Positions 31,584-39,764 of a DNA stretch of 64,000 bases are shown piece by piece. The translations under genes were made by a program, and so were the position numbers. A model generated the notes under the pieces. The model did no database searches. It saw only the letters and a program-made list of their open reading frames with translations, and was not told the origin of the DNA. Location: assembly GCA_000024525.1 (NCBI GenBank), contig CP001769.1:4993001-5057000 (forward strand), given 5' to 3'. The first letter of the stretch is position 1; the number at the start of each line of letters is the position of its first letter. This stretch comes from Spirosoma linguale DSM 74. GTDB taxonomy: Bacteria > Bacteroidota > Bacteroidia > Cytophagales > Spirosomataceae.

Positions 31584-33020
31584 TCAGCTTTCCCGCAATT
31601 TACTCCGCTTTCGGCCATACAAAAAGTAAATCACCAGCCCGATAGCCAGCCACACCACCAGCCTCAGCCAGGTGTCGCCCGGCAGTGAGACCATCATGAC
31701 CATACAGGTAAGAATGCCCAGAACAGGCACCACCGGTACCCAGGGCGTCCGGAATGACCGGGGTGCGTCGGGTTGTTTTTTGCGGAGAATCAGTATACCT
31801 ACACAAACCATCACAAAAGCCAGCAACGTTCCGATACTCGTCATTTCGCCAACCACCCGGATGGGTACAAAGCCCGCAAACAGGCCGATAAACGCACATA
31901 ACAGCAGGTTTGCCTTCCAGGGGGTTCGGAAGCGGGGATGAATTTCGGAGAACGCTTTGGGCAACAGACCGTCGCGGCTCATCGAGAAAAACACCCGCGA
32001 CTGACCCAGTAAATCGACCAGAATGACCGAGGTATACCCAATCAGAATAGCCCCGATAATCAACTGGCCGAGCCAGCGATAGGGCGTTTTGGCAATGGCG
32101 ATGGCTACCGGAGCGGCACTGTTTTTAAACTCCGTGTAGTTGGCCATACCTGTCATGACGTACCCGAAAAGCACAAATAACACCGTACAAACCACCAGCG
32201 ATCCAAGGATGCCAATGGGCATGTCGCGCTGGGGGTTGCGGGCCTCCTGCGCCATAGTCGCCACAATATCGAAGCCGATAAAGACAAAAAAGACAACCCC
32301 CGCGCCACGTAATACGCCACTCCAGCCAAATTCGCCAAACGTACCGGTATTCTCCGGAATGTAAGGCTGATAGTTAACGGGGTCTATGTACTGCCAGCCG
32401 AGCGCAATGAACACCAGCACAACCAGTACCTTCAGCGTTACCACAATGGAGTTGAACAAGGTAGAACCCGATGTACCCCGAATAATAATGCCGGTAATAA
32501 GCACCACTATCAGAACGGCGGGCAGGTTGACGAAACCCGAAACGGCCGTTCCATCGGCTCCCATAACCGTTTCGAACGGCGATGCCATGAACCGGGGCGG
32601 CAGGTGCAGCCCAAAATAACTCAGAAACCGGGTCAGGTACTGCGACCAGCTAATGGCTACCGTAGCGGCCCCAACTGAATACTCCAGTACCAGGTCCCAG
32701 CCAATAATCCAGGCGAACAACTCACCCAGGGTAGCATAGGCGTACGTATAAGCACTGCCTGCAACCGGCACCATAGCCGCAAACTCGGCATAACACAGCG
32801 CACTGAACGCGCAGCCTACGGCGGCTACAACGAATGAAAGCGTTACCGCAGGTCCGGCATGGTTGGCAGCGGCCAGCCCCGTCAGCGAAAACAACCCGGC
32901 TCCAATAATAACACCAATGCCAATAGCAACCAGATTGAACGCACCTAACGAACGTTTGAGAGTTGATTCTCCGCTTTGAGCGGCTTCCTGCCGTAAAAGG
33001 TCAAGGGATTTTATACGCAT
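31584..33020 (-). CDS. APC-family amino acid permease, CAT-like
   Basis: 478 residues with 12 or more transmembrane segments. The N-terminus TLKRSLGAFNLVAIGIGVIIGAGLFSL, the FVFIGFDIVATMAQEARNPQRDMP block and a long C-terminal membrane region match the cationic amino acid transporter-type subgroup (YhdG-like). First gene of a two-permease operon; start MRIKSLDLLRQEAA is the only good candidate. Divergent from the Rrf2 regulator across about 215 bp, so that regulator may control it. Substrate is inferred, not shown. Confidence 0.9.
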   Translation of the reverse strand: MRIKSLDLLRQEAAQSGESTLKRSLGAFNLVAIGIGVIIGAGLFSLTGLAAANHAGPAVTLSFVVAAVGCAFSALCYAEFAAMVPVAGSAYTYAYATLGELFAWIIGWDLVLEYSVGAATVAISWSQYLTRFLSYFGLHLPPRFMASPFETVMGADGTAVSGFVNLPAVLIVVLITGIIIRGTSGSTLFNSIVVTLKVLVVLVFIALGWQYIDPVNYQPYIPENTGTFGEFGWSGVLRGAGVVFFVFIGFDIVATMAQEARNPQRDMPIGILGSLVVCTVLFVLFGYVMTGMANYTEFKNSAAPVAIAIAKTPYRWLGQLIIGAILIGYTSVILVDLLGQSRVFFSMSRDGLLPKAFSEIHPRFRTPWKANLLLCAFIGLFAGFVPIRVVGEMTSIGTLLAFVMVCVGILILRKKQPDAPRSFRTPWVPVVPVLGILTCMVMMVSLPGDTWLRLVVWLAIGLVIYFLYGRKRSKLRES

Positions 33021-33234
33021 ATACTAACGGTAAGAGACCTCACCAAAATCGGTCGTCTGATGAGTCAATGGGGTAGCAGCCTACGCTGAACGCAGCAAAA
33101 AACACCTTTTACCACAACCCGATGAGTAAAATAACGGTCATAATTTTTATTTTCCAATTTACTATACAAATTTTATAGGACAAAAGGACTAGTATACCTA
33201 AGCCATCGGGTATTCTCTGTAAACAAAGTGATGT

Positions 33235-33663
33235 ATGATCTCGAAAAAAGCAAAATACGCCATCAAAGCCCTTAAAGCACTAACCGAATCCTACGGGAGC
33301 GGTCCTATTCTGATTACGGACATCGCTAAACGCGAGAACATCCCTCATAAATTTCTGGAGGGCATTCTTTTAGAAATGCGTAATCATGGCATCCTGCAAA
33401 GTCAGAAAGGCAAAGGGGGCGGGTATCTGTTGCGGGTAGATCCCGAACGCATCAATCTGGCTCAGGTAATCCGGATCATTGATGGGCCCATTGCGCCTAC
33501 CCCCTGTGTTTCGCTGAACTTCTACGTGCGTTGCGACGACTGCGCCGACGAAGAGACTTGTTCCATCCGCCCAATTATGCTTCGCGTTCGTGATGCCAAT
33601 CTGGCCGTTTATGAAAAAACAACCATTCAAATGCTGGTGGATAAAAACAAACAACCCATCTAA
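33235..33663 (+). CDS. Rrf2-family transcriptional regulator
   Basis: 142 residues. N-terminal winged helix (MISKKAKYAIKALKAL, ITDIAKRENIPHKFLEGILLEM, KGKGGGYLL) followed by a dimer helix and a Cys cluster: Cys91, Cys100, Cys103 and Cys109 (VRCDDCADEETC). Such Cys residues hold an iron-sulfur cluster in IscR/NsrR-type members, so redox or iron sensing is plausible. Divergent from the permease operon; the AT-rich gap 33021-33234 is the likely target region. Confidence 0.9.
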   Translation: MISKKAKYAIKALKALTESYGSGPILITDIAKRENIPHKFLEGILLEMRNHGILQSQKGKGGGYLLRVDPERINLAQVIRIIDGPIAPTPCVSLNFYVRCDDCADEETCSIRPIMLRVRDANLAVYEKTTIQMLVDKNKQPI

Positions 33664-33908
33664 CCACCCAGCACCATCCCGGCCCCAACAGGTGAACTTT
33701 TAACCCAATGCCTGTTCGCCACCATTGAAAATAGGTCAAATGTCTTGTTACCGAATCATAACAAACGCAACATTAACGAACCTTTTAATAAATATTTTTA
33801 TGTTTAAATAAATAACTATTGTACAGATAGTGTGATACGTTAGTCAATGCCCGTTAATTTGTACTGCGTAACCACCGTACGCATCATCCATATCTGCTAC
33901 ATTCAATT

Positions 33909-34250
33909 ATGACGAGTGATCGTTTTAACAGCTTATTCAACGAATATCGTCAGCAGGTAGTTGACCTCAGTACTGCCGCCGTCAATGCAAGCTCTCCCGC
34001 TGAAACACCTACCTGGCTCCATGTACTTCAGCGGCATGTTCAGGAATGGAAGCAGCATTACGGTTCAGAAAGTCAGGCGATTCAGGAAATCAGAGCCAAA
34101 CACCGGCATAGCCAGTTGAGCAGCCAGGCCAAATTCACCGACCTGGAGCAGGAGATTCTGGAAGTGACGAAGTCATTCGAGTTAAAACGGGAAACAATTT
34201 GGATTCGCCAGCAGAACGAGTTGAGCAGGCTTGGTATCTCGATGGGTTGA
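33909..34250 (+). CDS. Hypothetical helical protein (113 aa)
   Basis: Polar, mostly helical sequence with Gln/Glu/Lys-rich segments (EYRQQVVDLSTAAV, FTDLEQEILEVTKSFELKRETI), probably partly coiled coil. No signal peptide, no recognised domain. Its own AT-rich upstream region suggests a single-gene unit. Codon use resembles neighbours, so it appears real. Function unknown. Confidence 0.6.
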   Translation: MTSDRFNSLFNEYRQQVVDLSTAAVNASSPAETPTWLHVLQRHVQEWKQHYGSESQAIQEIRAKHRHSQLSSQAKFTDLEQEILEVTKSFELKRETIWIRQQNELSRLGISMG

Positions 34251-34551
34251 CCACCTCGTCAGTAGGTTACCGCCTGCGGCAGGTTTAGTCCGGCTTATTG
34301 GCCTTTATTAATCCCAGAACCCCCTTCCGTCACGCAGAATTCAGTTTCGTACACTGAACCTTTCAGGATTACGTGCCGTACGCGTGGGGCTTCAACCGCC
34401 GGCCTCACCCTCGTGCGCGAACACAGCCTGTTGGAGCGTTAGCCAAGTATTATTAATTGGGAAAGTATAACATTGCACCGACAGCATTGCCGGGCTTATG
34501 TTTTTCGCCTATTTTTATCGATTCTCACTCCCGATTACTGAATACACCCGC
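34251..34551. other. Intergenic stretch without a supported gene
   Basis: About 300 bp before the M20 hydrolase. Only a small palindrome (cctgcggcagg near 34272) stands out. The frame that extends the M20 gene upstream to 34498 is not needed because the signal peptide starts at 34552. Confidence 0.45.
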
Positions 34552-36027
34552 ATGAAAACACAACTCCTTACAGCAGCACTGCTACTGCCCGTGCTGGTTT
34601 TCGCCCAATCCGGCCGAAACAAGAAAACCACTGCATCAGCCGGACCGGATAAAGACAAACAGGCTATTATTGCCAATCTGGACAAACGCTCGCCCGAATA
34701 CGCCGGTATCTCCAAAAAAATCTGGGACTTTGCCGAGCTGGGTTATATGGAAGAGAAAAGCTCGAAACTGCTGGAAGAACAGCTTATAAAAGAGGGCTTC
34801 GACGTAAAAACGGGCGTGGCGGGTATTCCGACAGCCTTTGTGGCAACCTACGGCACTGGCAAACCGGTCATCGGTATTCTGGGTGAGTACGATGCCCTGC
34901 CCGGACTGGCTACCGAAGCCAAACCCGATTTCACCCCCATTCAGGGGCAGCGTGGCGGGCATGGCTGTGGCCACAATCTGTTCGGCACGGCCTCGGTGGC
35001 CGCTGCGGTTGAGCTAAAAGACTGGCTCAAATCGTCCGGACATTCAGGAACGATCAAAATTTACGGTTGCCCGGCCGAAGAAGGTGGTGCGGGTAAAGTA
35101 TACATGGTGCGCGAAGGGCTGTTCAACGATGTCGATGTGGTCTTGCACTGGCACCCAGGTTCGCAGAATGCCGCCGATGCGGGTACATCACTGGCCAACA
35201 AGAACGCCAAATTCCGTTTCCGGGGCATTGCCGCCCACGCAGCCGCTTCGCCCGAGCGTGGCCGGTCGGCACTGGATGGTGTCGAAGCCATGAACTACAT
35301 GGTTAACATGATGCGTGAGCACATTCCGCAGGATACCCGGATTCACTACGTCATTACCAAAGGGGGCGATGCCCCCAACGTTGTGCCTGCCTTTGCGGAA
35401 GTCTATTATTACGCCCGGCATAAAGACCGCGACATTCTGCAAAGTGTCTGGAAACGGATTGAAAACGCGGCCGAAGGAGCCGCCAAAGGCACCGGCACCA
35501 AAGTGGAGTGGGAAGTACTGGGCGGTGTTTTCAACCTGTTGCCCAACGTAACGCTGGCCGAAGTGATGCACCAGAACCTGAAAACCGTTGGTGGTGTGAA
35601 CTACACACCTGAAGAAACCGCCTTTGCCGAAAAAATCAGCGAAACATTTGGCGAACAGAAAGTACCCATTACCAATGCGGCCTTAGTGAAAGATTTTCGT
35701 GATGCGTCGGAGAGTGCTACCAGTGGTGGTTCTACAGACGTGGGTGATGTAAGCTGGACAGTACCAACGGTTGGCCTGTCGACGGCCACCTGGGTACCGG
35801 GTTCATCGGCCCACAGCTGGCAGTCGACGGCGGCCAGTGGCATGAGCATTGGGCAGAAAGGGATGATCGTAGCCGCCAAGACGCTGGCCCTGACAGCGCT
35901 GGATTTGTATAAGTCACCCGCCCTCATTGAGAAAGCCCGCGCCGAATGGATTCAGAAGCGTGGTGCCGACTTCAAATACGAAGCCCTGCTCGGCGATCGA
36001 AAACCGGCATTGGATTACCGGAAGTGA
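34552..36027 (+). CDS. Secreted M20-family amidohydrolase (AbgB-like)
   Basis: 491 residues from ATG 34552, which gives the signal peptide MKTQLLTAALLLPVLVFAQ. Metal ligands of the M20/M40 fold are visible in GEYDALPGL, GHGCGHNLFGT and CPAEEGGAGK. A dimerisation lid domain is expected in the middle (KNAKFRFRGIAAHAAASPERGR). The closest functional relatives hydrolyse p-aminobenzoyl-glutamate or N-acyl amino acids. Export to the periplasm suggests nutrient scavenging. A strong hairpin separates it from aspS. Confidence 0.9.
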   Translation: MKTQLLTAALLLPVLVFAQSGRNKKTTASAGPDKDKQAIIANLDKRSPEYAGISKKIWDFAELGYMEEKSSKLLEEQLIKEGFDVKTGVAGIPTAFVATYGTGKPVIGILGEYDALPGLATEAKPDFTPIQGQRGGHGCGHNLFGTASVAAAVELKDWLKSSGHSGTIKIYGCPAEEGGAGKVYMVREGLFNDVDVVLHWHPGSQNAADAGTSLANKNAKFRFRGIAAHAAASPERGRSALDGVEAMNYMVNMMREHIPQDTRIHYVITKGGDAPNVVPAFAEVYYYARHKDRDILQSVWKRIENAAEGAAKGTGTKVEWEVLGGVFNLLPNVTLAEVMHQNLKTVGGVNYTPEETAFAEKISETFGEQKVPITNAALVKDFRDASESATSGGSTDVGDVSWTVPTVGLSTATWVPGSSAHSWQSTAASGMSIGQKGMIVAAKTLALTALDLYKSPALIEKARAEWIQKRGADFKYEALLGDRKPALDYRK

Positions 36028-36032
36028 GTTGG

Positions 36033-36040
36033 TACCTTTG
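36033..36040 (+). promoter_or_regulatory. Candidate Bacteroidota -7 element (TACCTTTG) upstream of aspS
   Basis: Exact match to the TAnnTTTG -7 consensus of Bacteroidota promoters, 120 bp before aspS, with a TTGG at 36010-36013 at a suitable distance for the -33 element. If used, the aspS transcript would start before the family B hairpin and carry it in its leader. Confidence 0.35.
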
Positions 36041-36054
36041 CGGTTTATAAAAAC

Positions 36055-36140
36055 TGTTAGACAGAGATGCACCGAGAATAAAAGAGATACGCAGCGTTCT
36101 TAGTGTATCTCTTTTATTCTCGGTGCATCTCTGTCTAACA
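36055..36140. repeat. Perfect 36-bp hairpin, family B (copy 2)
   Basis: Arms 36055-36090 and 36105-36140 are perfectly complementary with a 14-nt loop. Arms begin tgttagacagagatgcaccg. Located between the M20 gene and aspS; either a terminator or, if the upstream promoter is real, a leader stem of aspS mRNA. Confidence 0.9.
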
Positions 36141-36159
36141 GGCCTTTACCTACGAAACT

Positions 36160-37929
36160 ATGCTTCGGACGCACACCTGCGGAGAACTCCGCCTTGCCGA
36201 CCACAACACCACAGCCACTCTTTGCGGCTGGGTTCAAACCATCCGCGATAAAGGCGGTGTTCTATGGATTGACCTACGTGACCGCTACGGTATTACCCAG
36301 CTTTTACTCGAAGACGGCCAAACCGCCCCTGAACTGTTCACGACAGCCCGGTCCCTCGGCCGCGAATTTGTGGTGAAAGCCACGGGAACGGTTATCGAAC
36401 GGAAATCGAAAAACCCGAATATCCCCACCGGCGACATTGAACTGAAAGTAACCTCGCTGGAGGTGCTGAACCCCGCCAAACTGCCGCCTTTCCTCATCGA
36501 AGACGAAACCGACGGTGGCGATGACCTCCGCATGAAGTACCGGTATCTGGACTTACGCCGGAATCCCGTTCGCAAGAGCCTCGAACTGCGCCACCGCATG
36601 GCCCAGCAAACGCGGGTGTACATGGATGGGCAGGACTTCATTGAAGTGGAAACGCCGGTTCTGATTAAATCGACGCCCGAAGGCGCACGGGATTTTGTGG
36701 TGCCCAGCCGCATGAACCCCGGCGAATTTTATGCCTTGCCCCAGTCGCCCCAAACGTTTAAGCAGTTGCTGATGGTATCGGGTTTTGACCGGTATTACCA
36801 GATTGTCAAATGCTTCCGGGACGAAGACCTTCGCGCCGACCGCCAGCCGGAGTTCACCCAAATCGACTGCGAAATGTCGTTTGTGGAGCAGGAAGATATT
36901 CTGAACATGTTTGAAGGGCTGGTTCGCCACCTCTTCAAGACCGTTAAGGGCATCGATATGGCCTCGGTTCCCCGCATGACCTATGCCGACGCGATGAAGT
37001 TTTACGGCTCCGACAAGCCCGACACGCGTTTCGGCATGGAGTTCGTTGAACTGAAAGGCACCTTCGACACCGTCGACATGACCTCGGGCAAAGGCTTCGG
37101 CGTATTTGACTCGGCCGAACTGGTCGTGGGCATCAACGCACCGGGCTGCGCACACTATACCCGCAAGCAGCTCGATGAACTCACCGACTGGATCAAACGC
37201 CCGCAAATCGGTGCCAAAGGCCTTATCTATGTTCGCTACAACGAAGATGGCACCCTGAAGTCGTCCGTCGACAAGTTCTATTCCGAGACTGAACTGAAAG
37301 CCTGGGCCGCTCATTTCGGTGCTAAACCCGGCGACCTGATGCTGATCGTTTCGGGCGATTGTGCCAAAGCCCGGAAACAACTGAGTGAACTACGCCTGGA
37401 GATGGGCAGCCGGTTGGGTCTCCGCGATCCGAACGTGTTCAGTACGCTATGGGTACTCGACTTCCCGCTGCTGGAGTTTGGCGAAGAAGAAAATCGCTGG
37501 TTCGCCATGCACCACCCGTTCACATCGCCCAAACCGGAAGACATTCCGTTGCTGGATACCGATCTGGGTGCCGTTCGGGCCAACGCCTATGACCTGGTCA
37601 TTAACGGAACCGAAGTAGGTGGTGGCTCCATCCGGATATTCAACCGCGATTTGCAAGCCCGCATGTTCAGCATTCTTGGTTTCTCGGACGAAGAAGCAAA
37701 AGCACAATTCGGCTTCCTGATGGATGCGTTCGAGTTTGGTGCTCCTCCGCACGGCGGTATTGCCTTTGGTTTCGACCGCTTGTGTTCGCTCTTCGGCGGG
37801 GCCGACTCCATCCGCGACTTTATCGCTTTCCCGAAAAACAACTCCGGCCGCGATGTCATGATCGATTCGCCCTCTGCTATTTCACAAGCGCAGTTGAACG
37901 AACTGAAAATTGCAACGATAGCGAAGTAA
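36160..37929 (+). CDS. aspS: Aspartyl-tRNA synthetase
   Basis: 589-residue class IIb aminoacyl-tRNA synthetase, bacterial type with GAD insertion. N-terminal OB-fold anticodon-binding domain ([23 protein letters not shown]), motif 2 ([18 protein letters not shown]), GAD insertion domain around residues 290-420, and motif 3 [10 protein letters not shown] near the C-terminus. Length and order are standard for the bacterial enzyme. Charges tRNA-Asp; whether it also charges tRNA-Asn cannot be told. A family B hairpin follows within 10 bp. Confidence 0.98.
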   Translation: MLRTHTCGELRLADHNTTATLCGWVQTIRDKGGVLWIDLRDRYGITQLLLEDGQTAPELFTTARSLGREFVVKATGTVIERKSKNPNIPTGDIELKVTSLEVLNPAKLPPFLIEDETDGGDDLRMKYRYLDLRRNPVRKSLELRHRMAQQTRVYMDGQDFIEVETPVLIKSTPEGARDFVVPSRMNPGEFYALPQSPQTFKQLLMVSGFDRYYQIVKCFRDEDLRADRQPEFTQIDCEMSFVEQEDILNMFEGLVRHLFKTVKGIDMASVPRMTYADAMKFYGSDKPDTRFGMEFVELKGTFDTVDMTSGKGFGVFDSAELVVGINAPGCAHYTRKQLDELTDWIKRPQIGAKGLIYVRYNEDGTLKSSVDKFYSETELKAWAAHFGAKPGDLMLIVSGDCAKARKQLSELRLEMGSRLGLRDPNVFSTLWVLDFPLLEFGEEENRWFAMHHPFTSPKPEDIPLLDTDLGAVRANAYDLVINGTEVGGGSIRIFNRDLQARMFSILGFSDEEAKAQFGFLMDAFEFGAPPHGGIAFGFDRLCSLFGGADSIRDFIAFPKNNSGRDVMIDSPSAISQAQLNELKIATIAK

Positions 37930-37937
37930 AATAGATT

Positions 37938-37985
37938 TAACCACAGAGGCCACAGAGCAAGAAAACTCTGTGGCCTCTGTGGTTA
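37938..37985. repeat. Perfect hairpin, family B (copy 3)
   Basis: 20-bp arms taaccacagaggccacagag (37938-37957) and complement at 37966-37985 with an 8-nt loop, between convergent aspS and the sulfatase gene. Acts most likely as a bidirectional terminator. Confidence 0.85.
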
Positions 37986-38005
37986 CTACGCTTTACGTGC
38001 CTTAC

Positions 38006-39550
38006 TCACTCAACATTCCATTTGCTCATCCACGGGTCGCGGGTTTGCTGCTGAAACCGTTTGAGCCGGGCTTGCATCCGGGCCAGTACCGCTTTAAATT
38101 GGGGATTGACGGCCAGATTTTTCACTTCATCCGGGTCCGTTTGCAGATCGTATAATTCGAACCGCGGGCGATGCAGATAGGTGTTCACCGTTCGTTTGCC
38201 GTACAATTTCTGCTTCGTGCGGAGCACATCCTGCCACGTAAAGGAGTGGTATAAGTCGAGCGCCATAGGAAACGGCAGTTGATAAGCAATGTTATAAATC
38301 AGTTTATACCGACGTTCCCGTACCACTCGCATGGGGTAATACATGGTCACTTCGTGCAGCGAGTGCGAGGCATATACTTCATCCCAACCCGTTACCTGTT
38401 CCTGCTCGATAATATCCTTGAAGGATCGCCCTAGCTTTGGTGAATTTCTGGGCCGGACACCGGCAAAATCCAGCAGTGTAGGTGTTATATCGGCCCAGGA
38501 AATCATCGCATCCTGGACAAATCCCCGTTTCTTTGGTTTCGGCAATTTAACAATGCACGGTAACCGCATACCCGGTTCATACAAGGTTGTTTTAGCTCCC
38601 GGAAAAGGCGCGCCATTATCGGATAGATAGACAATCAGGGTATTATCGTACTGCCCGGTGTCTTTCAGGTAGTCGATCAGTCGGCCAACGCCCGCATCCA
38701 GTCGGCTGATGGCTTCATAATACTGTGCCAGTTCGGCCCGGCACGCTTTTGTGTCGGGTAAGTAAGCCGGTACGCGTACATCCCGAGGCTGATAGAAATG
38801 GTCGCCCACCTGCGGATATCCCCCTGGCCGATTCCCGAATACATTTGGTTTAGTACCATCAAACACCGGCGATCCATCGGTGGCCACCGTGTTGCTGCGG
38901 TGCGGATCATCCGTGGCAAAGTAAAGAAAGAAGGGTTGAGCTGTGTTCGGTTGGTTCGTTGGTGCGCTGGTATGCGTTGTGGCCTCCAGAAAAGGATAAC
39001 AGAAGCGGGCCATTTCGACCGGGCTACGGCCGATAGATGCCGGATCGTTTACTCCACCACCTTTGAGTACCTGTTGAAAATGGTACACCTTCTCCGGCGC
39101 TACGTGCAGTTTCCCAATTCGGGCGGTGCGGTATCCCGCTCTTTCAAGCAGAACGGGTAACGACCGTACGGTATCGAAGGAAGCGAAGTGGTGTTCCTGA
39201 TGTTCAAGGCCATACATTCCATTGGTATGATTCTGCAAACCCGTCAACAATACAGAGCGGCTGGGACTGCAACTGGCCGTTGTACAAAACGCATTGGAAA
39301 AGCGAACCCCGTCGGCGGCTAACTGATCGATGTGTGGCGTCTTGATAGCCAATGCGCCATAGCAGCCTAAAACCTCCCGGCCATGATCATCGGCAACGAT
39401 CAAAACAATGTTTGGCCGACTGTCCGCAGCCCTCGTTTTCTGCCCGGAACTGCTGGTTAAACGGGTCGGTTCAACGGCGTCGAACACAGTATATACTACA
39501 CAAAGCAATACCAGAATACTACTCAATAATGGTTTCAGACCCGTGACCAT
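38006..39550 (-). CDS. Sulfatase (type I, N-sulfoglucosamine sulfohydrolase-like)
   Basis: 514 residues with an N-terminal signal or anchor (LLSSILVLLCVVYTVF). Metal-binding Asp54-Asp55 in IVADDHG, formylglycine motif CSPSR at 94-98 (the Cys must be oxidised by a maturase), GKLHVAPE and LSDNGAPFPGAKTTLYEPG typical of arylsulfatase/heparan N-sulfatase families. Likely periplasmic and acts on sulfated glycans or aryl sulfates. No SusC/D pair or maturase gene is nearby, so it is not in an obvious polysaccharide locus. Confidence 0.9.
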   Translation of the reverse strand: MVTGLKPLLSSILVLLCVVYTVFDAVEPTRLTSSSGQKTRAADSRPNIVLIVADDHGREVLGCYGALAIKTPHIDQLAADGVRFSNAFCTTASCSPSRSVLLTGLQNHTNGMYGLEHQEHHFASFDTVRSLPVLLERAGYRTARIGKLHVAPEKVYHFQQVLKGGGVNDPASIGRSPVEMARFCYPFLEATTHTSAPTNQPNTAQPFFLYFATDDPHRSNTVATDGSPVFDGTKPNVFGNRPGGYPQVGDHFYQPRDVRVPAYLPDTKACRAELAQYYEAISRLDAGVGRLIDYLKDTGQYDNTLIVYLSDNGAPFPGAKTTLYEPGMRLPCIVKLPKPKKRGFVQDAMISWADITPTLLDFAGVRPRNSPKLGRSFKDIIEQEQVTGWDEVYASHSLHEVTMYYPMRVVRERRYKLIYNIAYQLPFPMALDLYHSFTWQDVLRTKQKLYGKRTVNTYLHRPRFELYDLQTDPDEVKNLAVNPQFKAVLARMQARLKRFQQQTRDPWMSKWNVE

Positions 39551-39764
39551 GCGAAAATAAATGTGTATTCTTTAATGAATAATTAACGAATACTAGGTTA
39601 ACTCCTAATATATTTATGAAACTTATTGGCCTTTTTATAAGACTAATTTTACTTTTACCTATACTTATGTCTGCTTTATTAGCAATCCTATTTTACCAAA
39701 AAATAGATCAGGCAGACTTTTTGCTACGCTTTATTCAGTCTATACAACCGTTAACTTTTCGTTT

